A stretch of DNA of 64,000 nt from Lepidodermella squamata (taxonomy: Eukaryota; Gastrotricha). The DNA is taken from contig JBLDXI010000038.1 in NCBI GenBank assembly GCA_047495785.1, positions 248,001-312,000 on the forward strand. The letters run 5' to 3'. Shown one piece after another: positions 1-12,699 of the stretch (positions within the stretch are counted from its first letter, which is position 1; each line of letters starts with the position of its first letter). The position numbers and the translations under genes were made by a program. The notes below the pieces were generated by a model, which saw only the letters and a program-made list of their open reading frames with translations, ran no database searches and was not told where the DNA came from.

Positions 1-22
1 TCAATTTAAATTTTAAATTTAG

Positions 23-1582
23 CACGTGCTCTATCAACGTCGAATTCGTTAGTATAAATCAAAAGGTAAATCGCTAGAATAACATAAATTTATCCTCGTT
101 TTCCAGTTTCCTTTCGACGTTCAAAACTGCTCGCTACTTTTCTCAAGTTGGACCTATGATGGGACACAGGTGAAAAAAAACGAAAAAATGCAGAACGAGA
201 CTTATGATTTGTTCTTCAAACAGGTTGACATTCAAACTCTCGGAACTACAGGGGACTTGTCGAATTACATGGAGAACACAGAATGGAATTTGATAAATAT
301 GACCCAAGTCAGAGAAATCCGATACTTCAGCTGCTGCCCCAATGATCCGTACCCTTTCGTCACCTATTTCGTGATAATGCATCGACGGCCGTTGTATTAC
401 ATGTACAACTTGTTCATGCCGTGTTTACTGTATGAGATATTTTTTCGCGTCGTGCCTAGCTGACATGATTTTCAGGATTACACTGGTAGCTCTGCTGGGA
501 TTCTTGGTTCCTTCGAATTCAGGCGAAAAAGTTTCAATGGGAATAACAACGCTTTTGTAATTTAAAACAAAACACCATACTGGCTTGCTTTTTCACAATT
601 TGTGTCTTTCAGGTCAATGACCGTGTTTTTGATGGTTCGAGCGTTAAAGTGGTACTTTATTCCCTTGATTAGCTGTATTTATTCCACAAAGGTTGTAGCC
701 GAAAGTATGCCACCGACAAAGAACCACGTTCCGCTACTTGGTAACGTTTTCGAATGAAATTCCTCATTCGGCCACGCATTATCCATGGTTTGCCTTGACA
801 TAGGACTCTATTTCGGTTTCAATATTTTGGTGGTCATGTGCACCACCGCTCTAACAGTGTTGACCCTGAATATTCACCATCACGGACAACGAGGAATACG
901 GTAACGCGGAACTTACTCGTAGTTCAATCCATTTCCCTACTATTTTCATGCCCCTAGAATGCCCACGTTTCTACGATTCATTGTACTGTCTATTCTGTCA
1001 AAACTGGTATTCTACTCTGTGCATCTGCCAGATGGGAAATTGCTTGTGGAGAACGCGGTAATTTGCACACGAATTTGTTCCTGCAGATTGTTCAGATATA
1101 AAATTACATTTTCAGGACAAATCTGTGCCGATTATTTATAAATTGCTATGCAAAGCAACGCCTTCGTCCACTTCGGATCCTTCTGAATCGAATGGTAGCG
1201 ACTCTGCTGCAGAGCAGGATAATACAAACCAAGGCCGCGCCTTACTAAATGATGAAATAGCACAAAAAGTATCAGCTGCTGATTGCTTGCCGGATGGAAG
1301 CAGAGATGCGTTGAACATGTTGCTCATCCGAAACGTCAAACAATTAGTCGAAAGTAATAAGCAACTGAATAGTGACAAAATAACTCGTAAGGCAATCGAG
1401 GCCGAGTGGGAACAGGTTATAAAAAAGCCTTGTGGAAAATTGTATATATTATATTTCTTTTCATTCAGGCGGCCGCAATCATTGATCGGCTGATACTAAC
1501 TGTTTTCTTGGCTATTACGATTGGTGTTTCTGTTTCTATGAGCTTGTTTGATCCCAGCCTCGTTGATTCGTCACACCCATGA
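23..1582 (+). CDS. Nicotinic acetylcholine receptor subunit, alpha-type (3' part; gene starts before the window)
   Basis: Ligand-gated cation channel subunit of the plasma membrane. Exons read at 23-47, 107-169, 224-429, 476-556, 613-634, 692-740, 804-900, 958-1057, 1116-1415 and 1469-1582; all phases join, giving about 351 residues in the window. Seen in order: the 13-residue Cys-loop (C-SINVEFFPFDVQN-C, split by an intron), the vicinal cysteine pair YFSCCP that marks alpha subunits, M1 around RRPLYYMYNLFMPCLL, M2 beginning GEKVSMGITTLL, M3 (LYFGFNILVVMCTTALTVL), a cytoplasmic loop of about 130 residues, and M4 in the last exon (AAIIDRLILTVFLAITIGV). GEK before M2 fits cation selectivity. 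Introns are 46-63 nt. The one inside M2 (635-691) has a weak donor, GTTCGA, and is stop-free with a length divisible by three. The ligand-binding N-terminus lies outside the window, so the exact subunit class is open. Confidence 0.93.
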
Positions 1583-2391
1583 GGACTGAGACCGCATCAA
1601 TGATAGTGCATCCTCAAAGAATTAGCGATGAGTGACAAAACACAACCTTGCATTCAAATAATCGTTTTATTTACTTCAATTTCGCTTCAACTGTTGCTCA
1701 TGAATAAATCATTCAGCTAAGAATTTAAAATAAATATTTGTTAACTTCACTGATTTCACATTCTAAGGATTGCTGAATCTCGCCTCGGCATGGGTATCGT
1801 AATTAGTCAAGGTCTCGATCAGCCATCGGTTAGCTCGGCTTTCTCAGAATAGTTTTGCTCGTTAATTTTGGTAACCAGCGGAATGAATGAATGAACCCAT
1901 AAGCCATACAAGGCGCTTGTCATTGTAATCGGCGTATGGAGCGACGTTAGGCTGTTGAGGTTTCCAGGCATATCTTCCTGGTTGCAATTCAAGCATTCGA
2001 AACAAGCTTCCATGGTACAAAGCAGTTGCCCGTGTATCGATGTTATACTTACCTGTTCCACCTGAAGAAAACTGATGAGAAGAGCAAAAGAAACATTGAT
2101 TTTGGCTAGTCTGACGTATTAAAACGTTTCGTCTCGGCCAAGAGACTCCTCAGAGACCTTTAAACTCGATAATAAATTATATCTAGGTATTAGATAAATT
2201 ATCGGTCAAGTTTGTTGTCTTCAATCAACGCGATTATTTTTGTTGAAGATTATGAGATGTAAAAATGGATGGATGGATTTGAAGCCCAGTCACCAATTAT
2301 GGCGGTATTCATGGGCTGAGGGTTGAGATGATAGAGCAGCCCGATCATCACAGGTGATGGTTTTCACGGGTGCAGTCGATATATAAGAGAA
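1583..2391. other. Intergenic, no supported gene
   Basis: This holds the presumed 3' UTR and flank of the receptor gene; an AATAAA-like stretch lies near 1728. Part of it (to about 1780) is also present in diverged form at 17.1-17.46 kb. An 80-codon minus-strand frame at 1819-2061 contains a few cysteines but matches no family I know, so it is not called. A GGAT microsatellite at about 2267-2280 is probably the 3' tail of the neighbouring LINE remnant. Confidence 0.6.
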
Positions 2392-3410
2392 TTATATATG
2401 AGTAAAAAAATAACTTCGTAGAAAAATAAAAGTATAATGTATGTAAGGTTCTAATTCGATCCATTGGTCCAATTGCTCCTTGACAAACTCAACAAGATAG
2501 GCGGCTTGACGAGTGGCTTTGGAGGATCCGAGTTTGCGCGCGAAGCTGCGAGTGTCGTTCCAGGCCTTGGTGCCACGGTGGAAAAATGTGCACTGACCAG
2601 TGGTGTTGGTACGTTCAACTGGCAAACGGCAAGAGTCATTGGAGCGTGTCTTAGTGCAGTTGCCGGCTTCCTTTGAGAAGGCTTCAATTAGCAAGTCGGG
2701 CGCTTCGCCGTGCGGGATCTGCCACATAAGCTTTATGACGTGAACATTTCTTCGTCCATGGAGCGAAAGCCATTGTAGGTCCCAGAGTACTGGTTCAACG
2801 GGGAATTGATAAGGCTTCAGCAGTAGGGCCCGGATTCCAGCACGCTGAGCTTTGTCAAGCATGTCAAGGGCGGTTTTAGAGCCGGCGCCTAGTATCCAAC
2901 ATGAGAGTCGATCAGGCTTTTGAAAATCGCTTTTCTACCAGCGAGCGGAACGCCGTTTTGTCCGACAAGGCGAAGGGGGTAGGCACCGCTGCGGCATTTG
3001 TTGAAGATTTTCTCAGCGTGTAGCTCAAGTTTTACCCGATGTCTATTTCCATCCCAAGCAAGGTGATCGATGACTGAGGCTGAACCTTGATTCTGTTAAC
3101 ATTAACATTAACATCGCTGAGGTCCCAATCGATCGGATTAAGTTTTGGGGCAAGAAACATTATTTGAGTTTTTGATTCATCTAGTTTCAGGCTGTTTGAC
3201 CGCAGCCAGGACGCGATGTTGATCAGTTGATGCTCGAGTTTCCCTTGGGCCTGAGCCAAAGATTCGCCAGTGGCGTATTGCGTTGCGTCATCGGCATAAA
3301 GGTAGATGCCGCAGTCGGGGTCGGTGATGACATTTGGCAGCTCATTCACATAGATAGTGAACAGCATCGGGCCAAGGACGCTGCTTTGCGGCACCACATA
3401 ATTAATAGGT
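2392..3410 (-). mobile_element. Non-LTR retrotransposon (LINE, CR1/Jockey-like) remnant, 5'-truncated and frame-broken
   Basis: On the minus strand from 3397 down, a reverse transcriptase segment is readable: a QSSVLGPMLFTIYVNELP block (RT motif 4 of the GSVLGPLLF type), then the catalytic YLYADDATQ box, then the thumb-side SWLRSNSLKLDESKT. The frame then breaks; the C-terminal LINE region resumes at 2862-2392 with KAQRAGIRALLL, LHGRRNVHVIKLMWQIPHG and a cysteine-containing tail. The endonuclease and most of the RT are missing, as is normal for 5'-truncated LINE copies. A GGAT-type microsatellite lies just beyond the 3' end (about 2267-2280). It is not a functional element. The clade is inferred from the style of the motifs. 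Confidence 0.85.
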
Positions 3411-4189
3411 AAAAAGGGTGAGATGGTATTGCCCAGCGCGCTAATGAATTAGCTGATAAAAGCCTTCCTTCGTGTGACTTTCAATATAGAGGAGGGCGAG
3501 AAGGGTCAAACAGCAGACGGACGACTTCGTCAGTCAAGAATGTATCAAGCCTTCAGGTCTGATGAAACCTCCATTCCAACCGCGAAATTCAAATGTTAAT
3601 GAAGATATTCTACTTTCTATTTGCCGATCAACGACAGAACTGGGCAGAAATGATAGGTATATATAAGAGAAGCTGATCTCAGTACTTAAATAACAAACTA
3701 ACTGACTAGCTAACGTAAAAACCTCATCCTGGTGAATGAATCGAAGTAAAAACGCAGCTTACTCTAATCGCCAACTTCTTCTGACAGCGAACTACTGCTG
3801 CGCGTTCAAGACGAGTCAAAATATGAGAAAAAGCCACGGCAAAAAGTAATTATTTAAGTGCCGGAAAATCAAGTGGACAGTTTATTTTTCATGTTCGTTG
3901 TCAAAATTTATATATTTTAATTGTTTCAATTAAGTAAGGGCAAATGAAAATCGCGAGGTGCAAAATCCTTTTAGCTGCTGATCGCGATCAAGCCGCTCGT
4001 GATGGCTCCTTTTTAGGATCTGCCTGTTCCTCATCGACTTTTAATAGTATTTATTCAAAGTTTGTGTATGGTTTAACTAATACTAATGCCGTACAATATT
4101 TTCACCTTTACAGCTATCCTATTTTCTATGACTGATTAGATTTTTTCTCAAATGTAACGCCGTATTTTGTTATTAGTTTTTGTTTATGA
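3411..4189. other. Intergenic, upstream of INTS1
   Basis: No coding exon is recognisable here. The stretch is AT-rich near 3850-3940 and presumably holds the INTS1 promoter and 5' leader. A lone 3' splice acceptor (ttattag near 4170-4176) precedes the INTS1 start without a visible upstream donor exon. Confidence 0.5.
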
Positions 4190-7100
4190 ATGAGTAAGAA
4201 AGGAGGAAGAATTGTCAAGGCGCCGAGTGAACTTGTCGCTCTAGGTTAGTATCAATACTTTTTCGATTTGAAATTGGTGAAATGACAGCTTTCAGGATCC
4301 GCTCCTGTCACATCCACTTTCAAGAGAGAATCGGCTCCTCCTACTGCCTCAGGTTCTGTCAGACCTTTGGCCCCTCCTGAAAAAAGAGCCAAGTTACAAC
4401 CGGTTGTACCTGTCAAACCTAATGTAGCAAAGAAATCAGCGGATCTGCCTAAAAAAGACGCTTCTATATCAGAGCCGCCTCCACCTGCTGCTTCATTTGA
4501 TGTCGAACAATTTTACGCTTTGGTTTCTGGAAATGTTATTCCATCTGCCCAATGCGACTTGATGCTAAAGCGGTGCGCTATTTATATAGCCAACAATGTA
4601 GCTAAGCTTGACAATCAATTTATCATGTCCCTTTTTCATCTGGTGAATGAACGTCCGGAGTTGTTCAGAACGAGCATGACCCTAACTGCCTTTTCAGCAC
4701 TGCTCCACTCGAAGCCATATTCTTCTCAGGAGCGCAAAACGGTTATGCTGCCGCCTGTGATTGCTGCCAATGTTCTTTTCCTGGCCTATCGCCATGAGTC
4801 ATGCTGGCCATCTGAATTTATTGCTTTCTTCATTGAAGATGCTCTTGGTGAGCGAATTTGGGTCGAAAGACCTGAGTGTTCGCTATTTGTGTATCATTTG
4901 GTGAAAGCATTTTCAACTCGCTTGCCACCTCATTTGGAAGAATCCATCAGAGGATCAGTCATGAAAAAAGGTGAGAAGCGGTATTTTCCCATGTCAAAAA
5001 GTTTTAATGTTTGTTGGGTCAAATTATAGGCTTCAAAACGATCAACGATACCGTAATTGCCTTTCAGCGATGCCTAGCGGCCATCAACACGAATCTTTCT
5101 AATATTCCGGATCAATCATCGAAATTCAGTGCTGACTGGGATTCTGTCGCTGGTTTGGTCAGCGAGTATGTTCGTGAATTCATCTCTAGGAAGCAAACAG
5201 GCGAGGTTCAACTTCAGAATCTTCTGAAAGTCATGCTCCTTACATGTTGCTTTGCCGAAATAAGGTGAATGATTATTTACTTTTTATTTGTTATCTAATA
5301 TCTAACTTATGTCTTAATCAGAAAAATAGCTTCTGAGAAGCTAGAGTTTTGGCTTCAAAATCAGAAAATAGTCAAACTCGCTCAAGATCTCTTAATGACT
5401 GTTTGCATGAATTCTTCTGGTGATACATCGATGGAAACTGATTCTGTAAACGCTATTATTAAAGTAAGAACAACTTGTGTTTTAATTATTTTTTTACGTC
5501 GACTTTTTCAGCTAAAATATGCTTCTAAGCAAAAGCATCTGTCTTCTCATTTTCTATCTTGTATTCGGCAACTTTTATCGTCGAACCCACCGCTTGCGCG
5601 TAAGCTGATCGTGCAACACGTAGCTGGTGCCGAGTTGGTGCCACCAACATCTGGTCCTCGTCCCATCGCCAATGTTTCGCTACTGGATGCCGCGTTTTCC
5701 GTCGATGGTGGTTGGGCAACAAACCACATACTTGCTGATTATTTTGGAGAAATTATTTTTACCGCGAAAGAAGATCCTCTGAAAGGCCTAAGAACTGCTT
5801 TGCGCGACATTGTAACTGGCGTCAAGAGTCCGCAATTGAGCCTCAAAGTATTCGTTGATGTATTGCTCAAACTGACTGACAAAACTGGCAGTGACAAAGC
5901 TCTTCGCGATCGAGTTATCGTCAGTGTTGCCGATATCGTCTGCCTTTGTCAGCAACTTCTAGTCACCGAATTGATAGTCAATGCGTTTGAAAGCTTCAAA
6001 ATGTCCGACCCGAATTCGTTCGGATCGCCCCTGCCAGCTGCTGTGTTGGAGACAACTTCCCAAACTGAAACGATGCTTCGAAAATTTCAAGAGCAAGTCG
6101 CATCGATTCAGTTATCAGCTGCGAAATGGTGGCTTGGTTTGAAGCCGGGCGGAGAAGCTTTGGGAACTGGCTTGAAAACATTACTGATTATGGATAATCC
6201 GATGACCTATGTACAGCGTGACAATTTTCCGGCTGAGCCTGAACGGTCGCAAATTTTCCGAATCCTCACTCAATACATTCCATCGTCTGAAAGCATGTTT
6301 CAAATGATCATTCAGTCTCCTTATGCAAGTGAGCAGCACTTCTACGCGTACCAGCTCATGGAAATCTTGTGTGGCTTGTTGGCGCGAAATGCAACTTTGG
6401 CTCGAAGATCGCTCCCAACCATTATTCCGTTCAAAAACTCCGATTTGATCAACATTTTGCTCAACCATTCAAGGTATAACGTCGATAAATCCTACGGCGA
6501 ATATCACGATTTGGCTGTCACTTCGTTGTACTGGAAAGCCTGGTTGGTTGTTCTTCTGTCGGTTGCTGTCAACCCATCTGGTCTCGGTGCGATTTTCTGG
6601 CGTAATTATCCGACGCTGCGCTACTTGATGGAAATGTGCATGACCGGCTGTTACGAATTTCCTTCTGTTGCCGTCGCTTCTCAAGCACAGGATTTGGCTG
6701 AAGAAAAACGAATTGCAGAAGAAGAGCACGCCGCTATTTCGATGCTAAGCCAGAAGTTGAACGCTTCACTCGGTAATCAAGTAATGTATTTTGACCCGAC
6801 CGGGCCTGCTCGTCGACCGCCAGAAGCATTTTTTGGTGAATTGTCGCGGCTGAATGACTTGATTGGCATTGGTGCCATGCTCTGCAAATCACGCGATCCC
6901 GATTTCCTTCAAGCCCTAACCACACAGTCTCAAACTGCTGGACGACCAATGCCCTGGTTGAGGAATCTTATCCTGAATGCCGATGACGCGCTATTCGTTC
7001 TTCCCGTCCATTGCGTTTGCCAATTCGTCCTCGATGTCGAGCAAATGCCTGATGAAGCGAAATCGCCGCAAGAGGCTGAAAAATGCTCGAAAATCTACGA

Positions 7101-10100
7101 GCAAATGACTGGTCTGGTTGCGTTGGCGACACCAGGAAAGCTGAAAGAATTCCAACTCGCTGGTCAAATAGTCGTAAATTTTGTCACGAGGCTGTCTTCT
7201 CCTTCTGCGAATCAACGTACAGCTGCCCGGCGCTGTCTCTCGAAAATCTGTTCGCTTACCGATGGCGACGGCAGCCAGTTTCAACTTGAAGCATTGTCAA
7301 GTCTACCGGTGTATTCGGCGAACGAAGGCGCCATTCTGAAATCTCTCCACGAGGCGTTAAATGTCGTGTTGGACTTGCAAGCTGCGATGAATTACTTGCA
7401 ATTCATTTTATCGAAGAACTTGGCAGCTCTACCGGTCGAATTGCGGGAACCACTGGTTGTCGACGTTTGCCGGTTTATTGTCGAGCGAAGAACTTTGTCG
7501 ATCGAAGGCCCGAAATCAATTCTCCCTGCTGCCCCGAATTCCGCCTCATGGACTGCAGCTCAAGCTGAACTACATCAGCAATTGATGGCTTTGCTTTCTG
7601 AATATTTTTCGATGACAATATCTGACCCGAAAATGCAAACTAGCCTAGAGTTCGTTGATCCAGCTCGGCACGTAAAAGTTGTTTTCAAGGTGGAAGGTGG
7701 CCATTCCCGCGTTTTCCATATCGCGGTGGTCGAAGCTGCTGTTCTAATGGTTGCTCTCAAGTCGACAGATTCAGATTCTCAAACTAGGTAAAATTAAGAT
7801 GAAACGGCCTATTTGTTTTATTAATAATGGGTTTCCCACCAGCTTGGTTCGTATGTGGTTCAGTTCAGACCCCGAAGTGCGGCCCAAGTTTTTCCATGTC
7901 ATCGATCCAGAGCAAATGCTATCTCGTGGGAATCCGTTCAAACAAGATTGGCTCCGACAAATTCTGCTCAATTCAGCCCAGCCGCTTTTGATCGACACGG
8001 CGCTGTCATACTGCTCGACTATCGATTTGTTAAATTTGGCTCGATCATTCGGCATTGAGCCAGCTGTTACCGGGCGATTTCTCGACGAACTGGACAATCA
8101 ATTCTTGCGCAGCCCAACAATGGCTAACGAGTTGATGCCGACTGGGAATTTAGATGATGCTCGATTCATGTTAAGATGCGTTCAGGTATAACAGAAATAC
8201 CCCTAGACTTACGCATTTTTAACGTTTTGTGCAATTTCAGGTCTATCAAAAGCGCTTTCTCGCTTCGCTGCCCACGCCACCTACAGCGATGCCGGGTCAA
8301 AAATTTGTCGATTGCGTAAATCAAATTTTGAGTGTGAAGCAGCAGCAGCAACAACAGCGGAAACAAAGCGTGATAAGTCGAAGTGCCCCTCAATCTCCCG
8401 GCGGTCCGGCTTCGCCATCTTCAGCCCCTGCGTCACCGATGGACATGAATGCTGGTGAAATTCCATCAACTATCGACGACGCACCTGCTTCGCCAACGTT
8501 CGGCGATGTAATTGTAGCGAAGAAGTCAGCTCTTGACTGCGATTCTTTCTTCAGCTTGCCTTCTATGTTCCGGACAATAACAACGTTGAGCCAAGACAAG
8601 AACTGCAATACAGCGAAAATCCTCAGCTCGATCGAGGACCAATTGTCTCAAGACCTGGTTTCAGTCCGAGAATTTGCGATGAGTTCACCTGGTATTTGCT
8701 CTATGCTTCTCGGCGCCCTATCGAAGTCAAAATCTACCGATTTGCAGCGCTTGATCGAAACTTGTAAACGTCTGTACGTTGAAGCCGGTAGTGATTGGCG
8801 AGAAATTATTCGGTCAAACTCGATTCTGAAACGTGAAATGGCAGAGTTTCTGAAGAAAGAAGACGAAATCGCGGTCGCTGATAAACCTGCTGTGGATGAC
8901 GAAGAAATCGCCAGCATTTCTAGCCCGGTTGAAGCTGGTGGAAATCTGCGACTTCTCGTTCCAGACGAAATAGAGTTCAGCGACGAAACTCAAATCAGTC
9001 GATTCATTTTCCTCAACGGCCAATGGACATTGGGCGAAGGTCTTCGGCTGTGTTCTATCCTTCTCGAACGGCGTGATGCTCACACAGTTTGGAAGGTTGT
9101 TTCCATCCTCCTCAATACATCGAAAGACGACCTGCCAAAAGACTGTAGTTTGATTTTCGGTTTCATCCACGCGGCCTTCGAACGCCCAATCACGTTTTTG
9201 GGTCGCGAAGTTGTCGCGGCAAAAGACAGCGATCTGACCTTGACTGTTCTACCTGAGCTAACCGATCAAGAAATTCGAAATCTACTCGAAATTATCGATC
9301 GGTCATACGTCAATAATTCGGATAGCGTTGTCGAATTATTGAATATTCTAGTGACGAAGTTCGCGTCTCGAGTTGATATTTTCGTCGATTGGGTCGCGAC
9401 AAAGCTGGCTGATGAAGAAGGCGCGCTGATTACCTCGAGAATGGAGCTGACCATGAAGTTATACGCTCGGGTTCCTGGTCTGCTGACTAAACTACTCGAG
9501 AAACCTCGCCTAAGAACTGCGACAAGTATGCAACGACTCGACGCTCTCGCAGATTCGACTGTGCAAACGTTGCTCCTAGCGATCGGAAGCAACGATATGA
9601 AGCGCGGCTGGACTGAACGAGTTCGAGAAGCCACCTCAATGTGCCGTCGACTCGCAATTCTACACCCTGGTTTGATTTTGAACAATCTAGATCTCCTCGC
9701 CACGCTGATGCAAGGTCGAAATACTGCTGTCTCATTTCCCCAATTTCGCAGCTTGAATCACATGAATATCCTCGGCAATTTGCTAAGTGTCCTTCTTTTG
9801 CTTCAACCGAGCATTTTCGCGAATCGCCATTCAGAAGCGTTGAAACTAATCATCGATTCTTGCGTCGAGATATTTCAGCTCTACATCAGCGAGACAGACT
9901 CGATGCGGCAGTTGATATCAAAATTCGCGAAACTAATCGTAGGTATGATCAATACGAATCTTCCTATGGCCGTCAAGTTGCTTAAAACGCATCACCAATT
10001 GCTGCATCGTTTGAGGCAGCTGCTCCGAAGCGACGTGCCCGAGCTCGAAACGGCTGATTCCATCCTCGATTCTGTGGTCCACGCACCGGCGAAAAGCACC

Positions 10101-10649
10101 GATTCGAATGAAGTTGACGGCGTTTTCAACTCGCAACTCGAAGATATCGGCGCGGGCGATTACAACTCGACCGAAGTTCAAGACTTGATCGACCGGCTGG
10201 AACGACGTCGAAAATCCGTCGAAGGCCTTCTTTCGATTTTGACTGAAATCGAAGTTTTCACTCGCTTCCGGCCGACTGCCTTGGTTCATTTTTCTAATCA
10301 GCTGATCAATCTGTTGTTTGATGACAGTGTGCAAATCGGTCATAAAGTTCACACCTTGATCGAACGGTTGCTCCGAAACGTTCCAGGGTCGTTATCTTCG
10401 TTTTTTGATCAATGGCTCGCTGCGTTCCGAAAAACCGCTTTGTCTCCGGATTCTCCTGGCATTGATGCGTTGAATCTTTTCCTGAAATCTGAGGCGTATG
10501 ACATGTGTTCTATGTTCCCTGAACGTAGTTTGCTAGTTGTCGAACTCTTGTTCGATTTAATGGCATCAGGGCGATTGACCAGCTCAGAGACATTGATTCG
10601 CTGCATTCGTGAACTAAATTGCGATTCTATGTTCACTAATAGCGCTTGA
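4190..10649 (+). CDS. INTS1: Integrator complex subunit 1
   Basis: Largest scaffold subunit of the nuclear Integrator complex, which cleaves nascent snRNAs and paused RNA polymerase II transcripts. Seven exons join in frame: 4190-4244, 4296-4970, 5030-5264, 5322-5463, 5512-7787, 7843-8185 and 8241-10649, giving about 2,044 residues (human about 2,190). The family is recognised from the N-terminal ELVALGSAPV, a KRAKL basic patch, the block LAYRHESCWPSEFIAFFIED-ALGERIWVERPECS and long helical-repeat sequence to the end. The ATG at 4190 was chosen because it continues into ELVALGS, matching the start of the family; an overlapping upstream ATG at 4186 is out of frame and stops at once. The 48-nt intron 5464-5511 is stop-free and a multiple of three, so an unspliced reading also stays open. 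A Q-rich and S/P-rich insert lies near 8340-8480. Confidence 0.93.
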
Positions 10650-10824
10650 GATCGCTTTCTTCAATCGATCATCTTTTTTTAAGGAGGAGTTTTTCAGCTC
10701 TCGCTATCTATAGTATGATCATGACTCTCGCTATTATTTTCTTTTACATTTATAAAGGTGGAATTTTATGTTTCGGTTATTTTTCTATAGGTTTTTTACT
10801 CATATTTCCTAGCACCAAAAAATA
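10650..10824 (+). promoter_or_regulatory. INTS1-RPS2 intergenic region with probable trans-splice acceptor
   Basis: Only 175 bp separate the INTS1 stop from the RPS2 ATG. A pyrimidine-rich acceptor (catatttcctag, AG at 10811-10812) sits 12 bp before the ATG, with no donor exon recognised upstream. This is the arrangement expected for spliced-leader addition to RPS2. Inference from sequence only. Confidence 0.45.
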
Positions 10825-12677
10825 ATGGAGGGAGCTGGTCGTGGAGGTCGTGGTGGATTCGGCCGCGCGCGCGGCGGTCGCGGCGGTGAAGGAGGCGAGG
10901 GTGGTCGCGGTGGACGCGGTCGCCGTGGTGGTCGTGGAGACCGTGGCCGTCGCGGCGGTCGCGGAGCTGGCGACAAGGACAAGGAGTGGGTGCCCGTCAC
11001 CAAGCTCGGTCGCCTGGTCAAGGACGGCAAGATCAAGACCATCGAGGAGATCTACCTGTTCTCCCTGCCCGTCAAGGAGTTCCAAATCATCGACATGTTG
11101 GTTCCTGGTCTGAAGGACGAAGTTCTCAAGATCATGCCCGTGCAGAAGCAGACCCAAGCCGGTCAGCGCACCCGCTTCAAGGCCATCGTCGCCATTGGTG
11201 ACTACAACGGCCACATCGGTCTGGGCCTCAAGTGCTCGAAGGAAGTCGCCACCGCCATTCGTGGCGCCATCATCCTCGCTAAGCTCTCGGTCGTCCCTGT
11301 TCGCATGGGCTACTGGGGTAACCGCATCGGCAAGCCTCACACCGTCCCGTGCAAGGTCACCGGTGCCTGCGGTGGTGTCATCATGCGTCTCATCCCCGCT
11401 CCTCGTGGTACTGCCATCGTCTCTGCGCCCGTCCCCAAGAAGCTGTTGCACATGGCCGGTATGGAGGACTGCTACACCTCGTCTCGTGGCTCGACCGCCA
11501 CCCTCGGCAACTTCGGTAAGGAATCCACCAAATTATTTACCTTCAAATTTAATTAGTGATTCTACAAAACCACGATTTTCTGTGCTGTTTAAACCTTAGT
11601 GGATCTCACATTAGTTAATACGAAGCCAAAGGGACGCTAAAGGGAGTAGTTTTTTTTACCCGTCGCACCACCGCTCTTGTAATCGCGTTGTCTTATCATC
11701 CGAAATCAGCGGATTAAAATACCGTAGTTACCGAAATAGCAACCCAGGCTCATACAAAAATGATTCCTCGAAAATTGCTACTATTCAAGACTAGGCTTCT
11801 ATTTGAGAAAGGCTAATGCAACGAAGGCCTGACTCTATTTTCCGTCGTTCAATCTCAAAGCTCATCAAATTTTTCACTATTAGCTATTAGCTATTGTGTC
11901 AAATAGCTGACTATTAAATCCGAAACCCTAAGAGCATGGTGAAACGCCTATAAACTTTGCGCTTCGGTGATTCGCGAAGAACCGTGGATCTATTTGCAGT
12001 ATTTGACTGATTGCTAGCCGATAATGCCATAAATTTGGAAAAAATGTAAAAAAAAACGCATTGGCTTCATATAAGTTCTACCCGAAATATTATATGGCAG
12101 TAGTCTTATTATGCAAGCATGATATAGCCGATCATACACCGGGTATTTTTCTTCTAAATTTAGTATATCTTCATGACAGCGAGAAGATATGATACGAGCA
12201 CCATTTTGCGAAATTTTTCAATTTTTCAATGTTATGACTCAGTATTTCACGGCCCTGTGACATCGTTAAACAACGTTTATCGAAAGGTCACTTTGTTCAT
12301 ATCACACCTCGCTGGCTTTTTCTGGCTATTTCTTGCTAAAAGCATATTTTGAGCACTTAGTCAATCGTGTAATAAAAGTCTTCTTGCATTCTGAACCGTA
12401 CAGAATTACTACTGTTTTTCGGTCATTTTCATTTCGAGGGTGATTACAATGTTTTTATTTTATTTGAACAGCTATGGCCACGTACAAGGCTATGATGAGG
12501 ACGCACAGCTACTTGACCCCTGACCTGTGGAAGGAAGCCATCCTCCGTGAGCACCCCTACCAGGAACATTCGCGCCACTTGGACGACAACTCGCGTGCTC
12601 TTCCACAGTACCACAGCGCCCCGGCGCCGGCAGCCATCGCTCCGCCAGCCCCTGCTGGTTTGTCGCGGGCTTATTAA
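10825..12677 (+). CDS. RPS2: 40S ribosomal protein S2 (uS5)
   Basis: Component of the small ribosomal subunit near the mRNA entry site and decoding centre. Exon 1 is 10825-11515 and exon 2 is 12472-12677, joined G|CT after TLGNF, giving 298 residues, close to other animal S2 proteins. The N-terminus (residues 4-50) is an RGG/RG-rich tail typical of animal uS5. The S5 N-terminal fold follows ([39 protein letters not shown]), then the S5 C-terminal domain ([19 protein letters not shown]) and the conserved SYLTPDLW. The single 956-nt intron is far longer than the others in the window. Codon use is strongly C-biased at third positions, unlike its neighbours, as expected for a highly expressed gene. 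Confidence 0.98.
11516..12471 (+). other. Long RPS2 intron (956 nt), contents unresolved
   Basis: Donor is gtaagg and acceptor is tttgaacag. Ribosomal-protein introns often host snoRNAs, but I see no clear paired box C (TGATGA) and box D (CTGA), and no hinge-plus-ACA arrangement I could defend. The sequence is AT-rich with no coding frame worth reporting. Confidence 0.6.
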
Positions 12678-12699
12678 GAACTTAATTCCACCTTAAATC

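Noticed and set aside
2045-2055. ATACTTACCTG, identical to the start of U1 snRNA
   Set aside because: What follows does not continue as U1 and no Sm site or stem-loops follow. On the other strand it is simply a good 5' splice donor (caggtaagtat).
1819-2061. 80-codon minus-strand frame with several cysteines and a good donor-like site
   Set aside because: No signal peptide, no family likeness, no partner exon that could be defended; kept as intergenic.
10777-11451. 224-codon minus-strand frame opposite RPS2
   Set aside because: It is a by-product of the strongly biased RPS2 codon use on the other strand.
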